From NCBI GenBank assembly GCA_021732805.1, contig JAKFUJ010000417.1:1-7786 (forward strand): a stretch of 7,786 nt of DNA, read 5' to 3'. The position numbers and the translations under genes were made by a program. This document shows positions 1 to 6,056 of the stretch, one piece after another (the stretch's first letter is position 1; each line of letters begins with the position of its first letter). The DNA is from Betaproteobacteria bacterium. Its GTDB lineage: Bacteria; Pseudomonadota; Gammaproteobacteria; Burkholderiales; SG8-41. The notes under the pieces were generated by a model. That model was not told the DNA's origin. It did not search any database and saw only the letters and a program-made list of their open reading frames with translations.

Positions 1-1784
1 ATATAAGCGCGCCAGCCGCCGTATGCGGTAATGTCCTCTGCATCCTGCAAGGCCCACGGCTCGCAGATAAAACCGTTGACCCATGTGCCGTCCTGCAGTT
101 CGATGCGCCCCAGGCCCAGAGGGGCCGCGATGCCGGCGAGGAATCCGCCGACTGCGGCTACCGGCATATCGTAAACCTCGACTGCAATCTGGGCACCACC
201 GTCAGCGCGGACCAGACCGGGCTTTGCCGGCATCGTACCCGCCAGTGCATATAACCGGTAACCGGGCGCCGTGGTGGTCGCCGCGCGCAGCCGCGCACCG
301 ATATCCACCAGTTGGTGATGCAAGGGCATGCCCGCCAGATGCGCTCCAACAACAGCCAGCGGCATCGAGCCGGGCGGTGAACCGTGGATCAGGGTATCGG
401 CGGCCTGTATTGCACGCAGTTTTGCGCCCAACGGCAATGCCCTTGAACGCTGCCACTGCGCGGCCAGTTCGATCAGCGCCCAGTCGCTGCCGCCGGGCGC
501 AATAAAGGTTACGCCGAACGGCAGGCCGTCTTCGGTAAATCCGGATGGCACCGCGATTGCCGACAAGCCAAGCAGGTTGACGAAATTGGTGTAGGTGCCG
601 AGTTCGGTGTTGCGCAGTACAGGATTGGCTGCCACTTCAGCGAAAGTCGGCAGGTTGGGCGCCGTCGGCACCATCAGCACATCGAATGTATCCCATACTT
701 TTCTCGTCTGCGCCTCCAGATCGCGCACCCGGTACAGCGCATTGAAGGCATCCACCGCGGAGAAATTTTTGCCGACGCTGATGACTTCGGCCACTACCTT
801 GTCCAGACCTGCTGCACCGCGTTCGATGATGTCACCGGCGATGGCGTAACGCTCAGCTGCCCACGGCCCCTGATATAACAGCGCCGCGACCTCGGCAAAC
901 GCCGCGAAATCGAACAAACCCTGCTCGCATTGCAGTGCCTGCAAGTGCCGGCAACTGGCGTCATAAAGCCGGCGATAGGATGCATTGACGAAAAACGCGT
1001 CGCGAAGCACACCCACACGCGGTCGCGGAGGCAGTGCGAAACGTGCGCTCGCCGGACGATTGAACACCGGCTCCGCAACACCAGGCGCACCGGCACCGGC
1101 CATCACCGCGAACACCGTCGCCGCATCGGCGGCGGTCAGCGTCAGCAGCGACACGCAATCCAGGGTTTTGCAGGCCGGCACCACGCCATGCGTGCTGACG
1201 ATGCCCGGCGTCGGTTTGCAGCCGATCAGATTGTTGAATCCCGCCGGCACACGGCCCGACCCGGCGGTGTCAGTGCCCAGCGCGAATGCAACCAGGCCGC
1301 GCGCCACTACCGACGCCGAACCGGAACTCGAACCGCCGCTGATGTATCCGGCATTGAAAGTATTGGGCACGCCGCCGTACGGCGACCGGGTACCGACCAG
1401 ACCGGTGGCGAACTGGTCGAGATTGGTTTTGCCGAGCATTACGGCCCCGGCCTGCTGCAAAGCCGAAACAACATGCGCAGTCTGTGCGGCGACATGGGCG
1501 AATTCCGGACATGCCGCAGTGGTGGTCCAGCCAGTGACATCGATATTGTCCTTGACCGCAAACGGCGCGCCATAAAGCGGTGATTGCGCCGGATCGCTTT
1601 GTGCCAGTTGCGTTAACTGGAATTCGAGCTGCACTTCAGTGGCAAGGCAGATCCACGCCGGGTCGCGTGCGGTTTCGTTCAGCTGCTGCAGTTGCTGCCA
1701 GCGCAGGCGCAGGAAATCGGCTGCCGACACTTTTCCTGCAGCCACAGCGCTGCGAATTTCGGCGACGGTATGCAACGGACTCAT
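1..1784 (-). CDS. atzF: Allophanate hydrolase (amidase signature family), partial at the C-terminal end
   Basis: Hydrolyses allophanate (urea-1-carboxylate) to ammonia and CO2 in the cytoplasm, the final step after urea carboxylase or in cyanuric acid breakdown. I translated the frame by hand: it is open for 594 codons and runs off the left edge. The N-terminal ~450 residues are an amidase signature domain: FAVKDNID with catalytic Lys78, SGGSSSGS with the cis-serine at about Ser152, and DTAGSGRVPA with nucleophile Ser176; the Lys-Ser-Ser spacing (98 and 24) fits the family. MVPTAP and LGTYTNFVNLL follow. A second domain (about 465-594) carries the allophanate hydrolase-specific PGLVR, DMP and FICE motifs and ends in DITAYGGWRAY, so only a few residues are missing. 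The ATG at 1784 overlaps an upstream stop as ATGA, and no strong ribosome-binding site is visible. A generic amidase is unlikely because of the second domain. Confidence 0.95.
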   Translation of the reverse strand, partial: MSPLHTVAEIRSAVAAGKVSAADFLRLRWQQLQQLNETARDPAWICLATEVQLEFQLTQLAQSDPAQSPLYGAPFAVKDNIDVTGWTTTAACPEFAHVAAQTAHVVSALQQAGAVMLGKTNLDQFATGLVGTRSPYGGVPNTFNAGYISGGSSSGSASVVARGLVAFALGTDTAGSGRVPAGFNNLIGCKPTPGIVSTHGVVPACKTLDCVSLLTLTAADAATVFAVMAGAGAPGVAEPVFNRPASARFALPPRPRVGVLRDAFFVNASYRRLYDASCRHLQALQCEQGLFDFAAFAEVAALLYQGPWAAERYAIAGDIIERGAAGLDKVVAEVISVGKNFSAVDAFNALYRVRDLEAQTRKVWDTFDVLMVPTAPNLPTFAEVAANPVLRNTELGTYTNFVNLLGLSAIAVPSGFTEDGLPFGVTFIAPGGSDWALIELAAQWQRSRALPLGAKLRAIQAADTLIHGSPPGSMPLAVVGAHLAGMPLHHQLVDIGARLRAATTTAPGYRLYALAGTMPAKPGLVRADGGAQIAVEVYDMPVAAVGGFLAGIAAPLGLGRIELQDGTWVNGFICEPWALQDAEDITAYGGWRAY

Positions 1785-1891
1785 GCCAGTGCCATCAGAG
1801 CACGGTTGCGGGCATGCCGCGGCAGATATGCAGGATGCAATATCGCCGACAGCAACTCCTGATGGTGTTGCCGATCATCATAACGATGTTG
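1781..1891 (-). pseudogene. Possible remnant: C-terminal tail overlapping the atzF start
   Basis: In a different frame from both the Tat-like leader and atzF, 36 codons are open between a TGA (1892-1894) and the TGA at 1781-1783. They read like protein: RYDDRQHHQELLSAILHP, then AYLPRHARNRALMALA. The stop overlaps the atzF ATG as ATGA, the usual arrangement for translationally coupled genes. I infer that this may be the 3' end of a gene once co-transcribed with atzF whose middle was lost, possibly the same gene as the leader at 1795-1989. The product is not recognised. A chance open frame of this length is quite possible in GC-rich DNA. Confidence 0.25.
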
Positions 1892-1989
1892 TCATTGGTA
1901 GCGGCCCAGGCCTTGGTTTTCAGAAACAGCAACGGCGAGGCGCCTGCGGCAAGCGCGCCGGCGCAGTTGAGAAGAGAACAACGGTTCAT
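1795..1989 (-). pseudogene. Possible remnant: Tat-like signal peptide with no mature protein
   Basis: A 64-codon frame starts with MNRCSLLNCAGALAAGASP, continues LLFLKTKAWA-ATNDNIV and then turns into Cys/Arg-rich sequence (RSCCRRYCIL) that looks non-coding before a TGA. The first 30 or so residues have the layout of a twin-arginine export leader: an N-R-x-S-L-L motif, a hydrophobic Ala/Gly/Leu stretch and an AxA-type cleavage site (AWA). The second arginine of the expected pair is a Cys (TGT, one C-to-T change from CGT). I infer the 5' end of a decayed gene for an exported protein, perhaps a binding protein; the family cannot be named. It could instead be a chance open frame or a real short secreted peptide. 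Confidence 0.35.
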
Positions 1990-2214
1990 GTGGATTCTTT
2001 TCCGGATCACCAGCATTCCATACAGTATACAAGGCTGAGTGCAAGAGATGTACCACACGTTACATCACGACGTTACCGGCGCAATTATGTTTTAAAAATA
2101 ATGGCTTGGCGGATGCCTCCGGTCATGCCCGCACTGCCTGCAACGGCACCGCTTTGGCGCATGGGCAGTCAATGGCGATGTACGGCGGTGCATGCCGCCA
2201 GCGTCTGTGGCCGC
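1990..2214. other. Intergenic stretch, no gene seen
   Basis: No reading frame here has convincing protein character. On the minus strand a TGTATACT box lies at 2024-2031, about 35 bases upstream of the ATG at 1989. It contains TATACT, a possible -10 element, but no good -35 hexamer sits at the right distance. A weak inverted repeat, GGCGG/CCGCC with a 6-base spacer, lies at 2184-2199. The promoter that drives atzF could be in this stretch, but I cannot place it. Confidence 0.4.
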
Positions 2215-2237
2215 AAAAAAGCCCGCATTGCGCGGGC
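2215..2237 (-). terminator. Rho-independent terminator of the Bug receptor pair
   Basis: Read on the minus strand, GCCCGC (2237-2232) and GCGGGC (2226-2221) form a perfect 6-bp GC stem around a 5-base loop, followed directly by six T (2220-2215). It lies 25 bases past the TAG stop of the receptor gene ending at 2263, so it should end the receptor transcript and separate it from atzF. The opposite side carries only CTTTATT, so activity on the plus strand would be weaker. Confidence 0.9.
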
Positions 2238-2262
2238 CTTTATTGACACATGAAGCTGCGTC

Positions 2263-3237
2263 CTATTCGCCCTTGATCCCCGCGATCTTCGCAACCTTCG
2301 CCCACTTGTCCATTTCACTGATGACATAACGCCCCAGTTCATCCGGCGTCTTGATCTCGGGCTCAGCACCTTCCTGGACCAGACGTTTCGCAGTATCGGG
2401 ATTATTGAGCACGACCCCGATCTCGTCGTTAAGGCGCTTGATGATGGCGGCGGATGTGCCGCGCGGCGCAGCCACACCCCACCAGTTGGCGGTTTCATAA
2501 CCGGGAACCGTTTCATTGATCGTCGGCACTTCGGGCAGGATCGGACTGCGCTTGGCCGCCGTGGTTGCCACCGCGCGCAATTTGCCGGAACGGAAATGGC
2601 CGATGACCTGGATCAGCGATGACAGGCAGATGTGCACCTGTCCGCCGATGGTGGCAATCAATGCCGGACCGCCGCCTTTGTACGGGATATGCAGCATCTT
2701 CGTGCCGGTCATGTATTTGAACAATTCGGTACCGAGATGGGCATTGCCGCCGACGCCGGTGGACGCGTAACTCACAAAGTCGGGTTTGGCCTTGGCCAGA
2801 TCAATCAACTCTTTGACCGTTTTCGCGGGAAAACCCGGATGCACCGCCAGTGCATTGGGTCCGCTGCCGAGCATCGCCACCCAGGCAAAGGCTTTTTTTG
2901 AATCGAACGGCAGCTTGTGGATGATCGGGTTGGTGGTGAACGAAGTCGAGATCACCAGCAGCGTATAACCGTCAGGCTGGGACATTGCGGCAATCTCGGT
3001 GCCGATGATCGAGTTGGCGCCGGCGCGGTTGTCGATGACGATCTGTTTGCCGAGGCGCTCACCAAGACCGGCGCCGACCAGACGGCCGACGATGTCATTG
3101 CTGCCGCCGGGCGGAAACGGCACGATCAGTCGCACCGGTTTCACCGGCCACGACTCAGCCGTCGCCGGCGAACCTGCCGTGAAAACAGCTACAGCAGCAA
3201 GCACACTGCCGGTACGCCATGAGAACAATGTTTTCAT
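2263..3237 (-). CDS. Bug/TctC family tripartite tricarboxylate transporter substrate-binding protein (second of pair)
   Basis: A 324-residue secreted solute receptor of the Bug family, which captures small, mostly carboxylated ligands in the periplasm for TctAB-type transporters. Residues 1-27 form a Sec signal peptide (MKTLFSWRTGS, hydrophobic core, cleavage after ATA). The mature part opens with the family hallmark WPVKPVRLIVPFPPGGSND (about 30-48), continues with DNRAGANSIIGTE and PDGYTLL, then PYKGGGPALIATIGGQV, RAVATTAAKRSPILPEVPT, and a C-terminal helix ending IAGIKGE. Length and motif order are typical of full-length members. The ATG at 3237 has GGGAG (3244-3248) six bases upstream. 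It lies 30 bases after the first receptor gene and is followed by a terminator, so the two form one transcript. No TctA or TctB gene is adjacent; orphan receptors are common in this family. The ligand cannot be read from the sequence. Confidence 0.95.
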   Translation of the reverse strand: MKTLFSWRTGSVLAAVAVFTAGSPATAESWPVKPVRLIVPFPPGGSNDIVGRLVGAGLGERLGKQIVIDNRAGANSIIGTEIAAMSQPDGYTLLVISTSFTTNPIIHKLPFDSKKAFAWVAMLGSGPNALAVHPGFPAKTVKELIDLAKAKPDFVSYASTGVGGNAHLGTELFKYMTGTKMLHIPYKGGGPALIATIGGQVHICLSSLIQVIGHFRSGKLRAVATTAAKRSPILPEVPTINETVPGYETANWWGVAAPRGTSAAIIKRLNDEIGVVLNNPDTAKRLVQEGAEPEIKTPDELGRYVISEMDKWAKVAKIAGIKGE

Positions 3238-3267
3238 CGAACGCTCCCGGCAGTGCAGAAAAGACTA

Positions 3268-4257
3268 TCAGTGCAGCTCGAGTTTCGCCGCTTTGGCCAG
3301 CTTGTTCCACTTCGCCATTTCGGAACGGATGTGCGCCGTGAACTGATCCGGTGTTGAGCCTACCGGTGTCGAACCGTCCGCTTGCAGCCGTTTGACCACC
3401 GCGGGATCCTGCAGCGCTTTGGCGATGCCGTCGCGGATCTTGTTGATGATGGGCTTCGGCACCTTGGCGCTGGCGATGACGCCGTACCATTGATCAACCT
3501 CGTAGCCCGGAACACCGGATTCGGCAACCGTCGGAACATCAGGTACGGCAGGAGAACGTTTGGAATCGGTAATCGCCAGCACGCGCAGACGCCCCGCCTG
3601 CCAGTGCGAGCGCACACCAAACAGCGTGCCGAACCCGACCTGCACATCACCGGACAGATTGGCGATGACGCCTGCAGCTGTGCCTTTGTACGCCACGTGC
3701 GTCATCTGCACCTTGGCCATGTAACTGAACATCTCGCCGGCAAAATGCTGCAGACCGCCGGTACCGGACGAACTGAAGTTCAGCTTGCCCGGGTTGGCCT
3801 GGGCGTAGGCAATCAGTTCCTTGATGTTTTTTGCCGGCACTTTCGGATTGATGTACACGGTGTAAAAAAGCGAGGTCGCCTGCGAAATCCCCTGCAGATC
3901 GCGGCCCAGGTCATATGGCAGCTTGGAATTGGTGGCCGAATTGACACTGTGCGAAGCGGAAATCAGACAGATCGTGTAGCCGTCGGGCGGCGCCAGCGCG
4001 GTCAGTTCGACGCCAATCGATCCGGCGGCGCCGGTGCGGTTGTCGACGACGAACTGCTGTCCCCACTGCTCGGACATGTGCGTCGCCAGCATGCGCGCGG
4101 TGGTATCAGTGCCCGCGCCCGGCGTGAACGGCGAAATGAAACGCACCGGTTTACTCGGATAATCCTTGACCATATCCGCGGCACCGGCGTTTGAAGCAAC
4201 TGCTGCGATGGCTAATGCAGCAAGCGCGCGCGTAGCGCGTTTGAACATGACTGACAT
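3268..4257 (-). CDS. Bug/TctC family tripartite tricarboxylate transporter substrate-binding protein (first of pair)
   Basis: A 329-residue periplasmic receptor related to the next gene but clearly diverged. Residues 1-26 are a Sec signal peptide (MSVMFKRATRA, Ala-rich core, cleavage after AGA). The mature part starts with DYPSKPVRFISPFTPGAGTD (about 32-51), where the usual P-G-G-x-x-D loop is PGAGTD, then VDNRTGAAGSIGVE, PPDGYTICLIS, HVAYKGTAAGVIANLSGDV, and VLAITDSKRSPAVPDVPTV. I place the start at 4257, not at the in-frame ATG at 4326: 4257 has GAGGAG (4265-4270) seven bases upstream and gives a clean signal peptide, while the longer form would put a charged, non-hydrophobic 23-residue segment in front. 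It is the promoter-proximal gene of the pair. Neighbouring copies with different pocket loops suggest two ligands or two affinities, but this is inference. Confidence 0.95.
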   Translation of the reverse strand: MSVMFKRATRALAALAIAAVASNAGAADMVKDYPSKPVRFISPFTPGAGTDTTARMLATHMSEQWGQQFVVDNRTGAAGSIGVELTALAPPDGYTICLISASHSVNSATNSKLPYDLGRDLQGISQATSLFYTVYINPKVPAKNIKELIAYAQANPGKLNFSSSGTGGLQHFAGEMFSYMAKVQMTHVAYKGTAAGVIANLSGDVQVGFGTLFGVRSHWQAGRLRVLAITDSKRSPAVPDVPTVAESGVPGYEVDQWYGVIASAKVPKPIINKIRDGIAKALQDPAVVKRLQADGSTPVGSTPDQFTAHIRSEMAKWNKLAKAAKLELH

Positions 4258-4264
4258 GGTATTG

Positions 4265-4270
4265 CTCCTC
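4265..4270 (-). promoter_or_regulatory. Strong ribosome-binding site that decides the start at 4257
   Basis: GAGGAG on the minus strand lies seven bases before the ATG at 4257. No comparable site precedes the upstream in-frame ATG at 4326, so this site fixes the receptor start. Confidence 0.8.
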
Positions 4271-4373
4271 TTGAAGAAATTCTTTTTTGGTGGGTAATGG
4301 TAGGCAATTACAGTGCTGCGCGCCATTTGTTTGCCGCACTGAGGACAGCGTTTACGTCGCCGGCCTGTAAAAA

Positions 4374-4420
4374 TTACTTAACCCATTGTTTTTAAATTAA
4401 AAAATATGCGTCTCAATTCC
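4374..4420 (-). promoter_or_regulatory. AT-rich candidate promoter region for the receptor pair
   Basis: The 193 bases between the oxidoreductase stop and the receptor start contain a strongly AT-rich patch unlike the surrounding DNA. On the minus strand TTGAGA is followed 16 bases later by TAAAAA, an imperfect sigma-70-like pair, and there is an AT-only inverted repeat TTTTTA-AAT-TAAAAA. No GC-rich terminator hairpin for the oxidoreductase gene is seen here, so read-through into the receptors is also possible. The promoter call rests on composition and poor hexamer matches only. Confidence 0.3.
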
Positions 4421-4450
4421 GAACGGCAACACCGCGCACATTGCACAGCG

Positions 4451-5686
4451 CTAACGCCGAACTCTGGAACCGGAGATACCGGTCGACCAGGAATAACTAA
4501 CTTGCTCGTCGGTAGCGAAGGGAATCTCGACCGCGCTGCCCGGCGGATATTGCACACGGTGCCGCTCCAACAGGCGGAGACGTTGCGCTTCGCGCTCGTG
4601 TACCAGTCCCAGGGGATCGGTGCAGCCGAGCTCGCGCGCTGCGTGCAGCGGCCAGTTGGGATCGTCCATCAGGCCACGCGCCAGCGCAATCAAGTCGGCA
4701 TGTCCCTCGCGCAGGATGGTTTCGGCATGACGCGCATCGCTGATCATGCCGACCGCCACCGTGGGCAATCCGGTCTCGCGCCGGATCTCCCGCGCATAAC
4801 CGGCCTGGAAACCCGGCACGCGCGGAATTGCCGGCAAGGTACCGTCGCCGCCTGCACTGATGCCGATGCCGCCGGATGAACAGTCGACAACATCCACACC
4901 GCGCGCTTTGAGCTCACGCGCCAGCGTTAGCGTTTCATCAATGCCCCACACGCCGCCCGGACCTTCAACGGCCGAGGTGCGGAAAAACAGCGGCAATTCG
5001 TTCGGCCAGACACTGCGCACGGCATCGACCACTTCCAGCGCATAACGCATGCGGTTCTCCAGGCTGCCGCCGTAGGCATCGCTGCGCCGGTTCGACAGCG
5101 GCGACAGGAACTGGTGGATCAGATAACCATGGGCGCCGTGAATCTCGCAGATCTCGTAGCCGGCATCGACGGATCGTTGCGTGGCTGCACGCCAGGCGGC
5201 AAGGGTTGCACGAATGTCGCTCAAGTCCATCTCGCGCGGAATCGCACCGCCCGGCGTCGGCGGCAAGGCGCTGGGCGCGATGCCCTGCCACGGCCGCTCG
5301 GCCTCGGTCAGCGCGGCGCGGCCTTGCAGCGGACCGTGTTGTGACGCGCGGCGTCCGCAATGACCAAGCTGGATTGCGGGCACCGCGCCCTGGGCGCGGA
5401 TGAAATCGCTGATACGGCGGTACGACGGCACATGGCTGTCGCGGTAGATGCCGGCACAGTGGTGGGTCTTGCGGCCGCGCGCCTCGACCGCGGTTTCTTC
5501 GCCGAACACAATGCCGCAGCCGCCCATCGCAAAGCGGCCGAAATTGACCAGTTGCCATTCCTCCGGGCCGCCGTCATCCGACAGGTACTGGCACATTGGC
5601 GAAGACACGATGCGATTGCGCGCCGTCACTGAACGCAACTTGATCGGAGTAAACAGCAACGGTGCTTCAGGAGGCGTGTCTTTCAC
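4451..5686 (-). CDS. Old Yellow Enzyme family NADH:flavin oxidoreductase (YqjM-like)
   Basis: A 411-residue FMN-dependent TIM-barrel enzyme that takes hydride from NAD(P)H and reduces an activated C=C bond of an enone, enal or similar substrate in the cytoplasm. Features seen: LLFTPIKLRSVTARNRIVSS, then PMCQY with Cys32, the flavin-tuning cysteine of the YqjM class; the IQLGHCGRRAS loop; IHGAHGYLIHQFLSP with the His183/His186 substrate-binding pair; NRRSDAYGGSLENR; and VAVGMI plus ALARGLMDDPNWP, the phosphate-binding end of the barrel. There is no C-terminal NAD/4Fe-4S module, so it is not a full 2,4-dienoyl-CoA reductase. The tail after DDPNWP is about 70 residues, ending SGSRVRR. The start is a GTG at 5686: it gives a normal family N-terminus, the frame has no ATG between it and the upstream stop at 5720-5722, and only a weak GAAAG precedes it. 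The physiological substrate is unknown. Confidence 0.93.
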   Translation of the reverse strand: MKDTPPEAPLLFTPIKLRSVTARNRIVSSPMCQYLSDDGGPEEWQLVNFGRFAMGGCGIVFGEETAVEARGRKTHHCAGIYRDSHVPSYRRISDFIRAQGAVPAIQLGHCGRRASQHGPLQGRAALTEAERPWQGIAPSALPPTPGGAIPREMDLSDIRATLAAWRAATQRSVDAGYEICEIHGAHGYLIHQFLSPLSNRRSDAYGGSLENRMRYALEVVDAVRSVWPNELPLFFRTSAVEGPGGVWGIDETLTLARELKARGVDVVDCSSGGIGISAGGDGTLPAIPRVPGFQAGYAREIRRETGLPTVAVGMISDARHAETILREGHADLIALARGLMDDPNWPLHAARELGCTDPLGLVHEREAQRLRLLERHRVQYPPGSAVEIPFATDEQVSYSWSTGISGSRVRR

Positions 5687-5785
5687 TTTATGGAATCTTT
5701 CAGAGCGGCATGCAGTAGTTTAATCGAATGATTGCAAGCAGCCGAATCAAAGCCTTCCACCTTGAACCCCAAATGCAATCAATAC

Positions 5786-5899
5786 CGTCATTCCGGCGAA
5801 AGCCGGAATCCAGACAACTGCTGCCGCCATTGCCCAATACGTCCTGGATCCCGGCTTTCCCCCCCAAGGGGACTTCCTTCGGGGCGCGCAGGGATGACG
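5786..5899. repeat. Dispersed palindromic intergenic repeat (dRS3-like ends)
   Basis: The left part (5786-5813) contains a perfect hairpin: ATTCCGGC (5790-5797), GAAA loop, GCCGGAAT (5802-5809), followed by CCAG. The right part begins CTGGATCCCGGCTTTCC (5844-5860), an imperfect inverted copy of the left hairpin arm, and ends GGGATGACG (5891-5899), the inverse of the opening CGTCATTCC with one mismatch. Between them a CCCCAAGGGG inverted repeat lies at 5862-5871. The whole can therefore fold as one large palindrome. Repeats built on this unit are scattered through many Neisseria and other betaproteobacterial genomes between genes. It may have acted as an insertion target or an RNA-processing structure. 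Multicopy status in this genome cannot be seen here. Confidence 0.75.
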
Positions 5900-5915
5900 A
5901 ATAAAAGATTCCTAA

Positions 5916-6056
5916 CAGGTTGTTGAAAAAGTGATGCGCGAGCGCGTGGGGAGCGAAGCGACCAGGCGCACACGCGTGCAAACCTTTGATTTTATGAGGG
6001 TTGAAAAATCGATCATGCCAAGTTGAAGCGATGTTCTGGAGTTTTTCAACACCCTG
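5916..6056. mobile_element. 141-bp MITE with 15-bp terminal inverted repeats and CTAA duplication
   Basis: The left end CAGGTTGTTGAAAAA (5916-5930) and the inverse of the right end, CAGGGTGTTGAAAAA (6056-6042), match at 14 of 15 bases. Both ends are flanked directly by CTAA (5912-5915 and 6057-6060), a 4-bp target duplication. CTAA fits the YTAR target used by IS5-group transposases, so the element may have been mobilised by such a transposase; this is inference from target and size only. The inside has no coding capacity, but holds a further end-like copy, AGGGTTGAAAAA (5997-6008), and a CACGCGTG palindrome, suggesting a deletion derivative of a full insertion sequence. Confidence 0.75.

Larger units (their letters stand above)
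5687..6056. other. Intergenic region between hrpA and the oxidoreductase, occupied by two repeat elements
   Basis: These 370 bases have no believable gene. About 255 of them belong to two repeat elements annotated separately (5786-5899 and 5916-6056), which sit only 16 bases apart. Short reading frames here, such as one containing the phrase SGFRRNDG, are translations of the repeat. The 99 bases next to the oxidoreductase start (5687-5785) should hold its promoter if it has its own, but I see no good -35/-10 pair. Confidence 0.7.

Noticed and set aside
794..1096. A possible frameshift in atzF, because a separate 100-codon minus-strand frame is open here
   Set aside because: Codon-by-codon reading of the atzF frame from 1784 to the left edge shows it open throughout and keeping family motifs on both sides, so no frameshift is needed.
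930..1583. Plus-strand frames of about 200 codons opposite atzF
   Set aside because: They lie across the amidase signature motifs of the real minus-strand gene and their translations are Arg/Ala/Thr-rich shadows.
3382..4194. A 270-codon open frame on the plus strand opposite the first Bug receptor
   Set aside because: It mirrors the codons of a clear receptor gene; its low-complexity His/Arg/Gly/Val composition has no domain signal.
5790..5809. The perfect GAAA-capped hairpin as a rho-independent terminator of hrpA
   Set aside because: Neither strand has a T-run after the stem; it is better explained as the core of a dispersed repeat.
5700..5981. Short ORFs spanning the intergenic gap, including one with SGFRRNDG
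   Set aside because: They are translations of the palindromic repeat and the MITE end, a well-known kind of false gene call.
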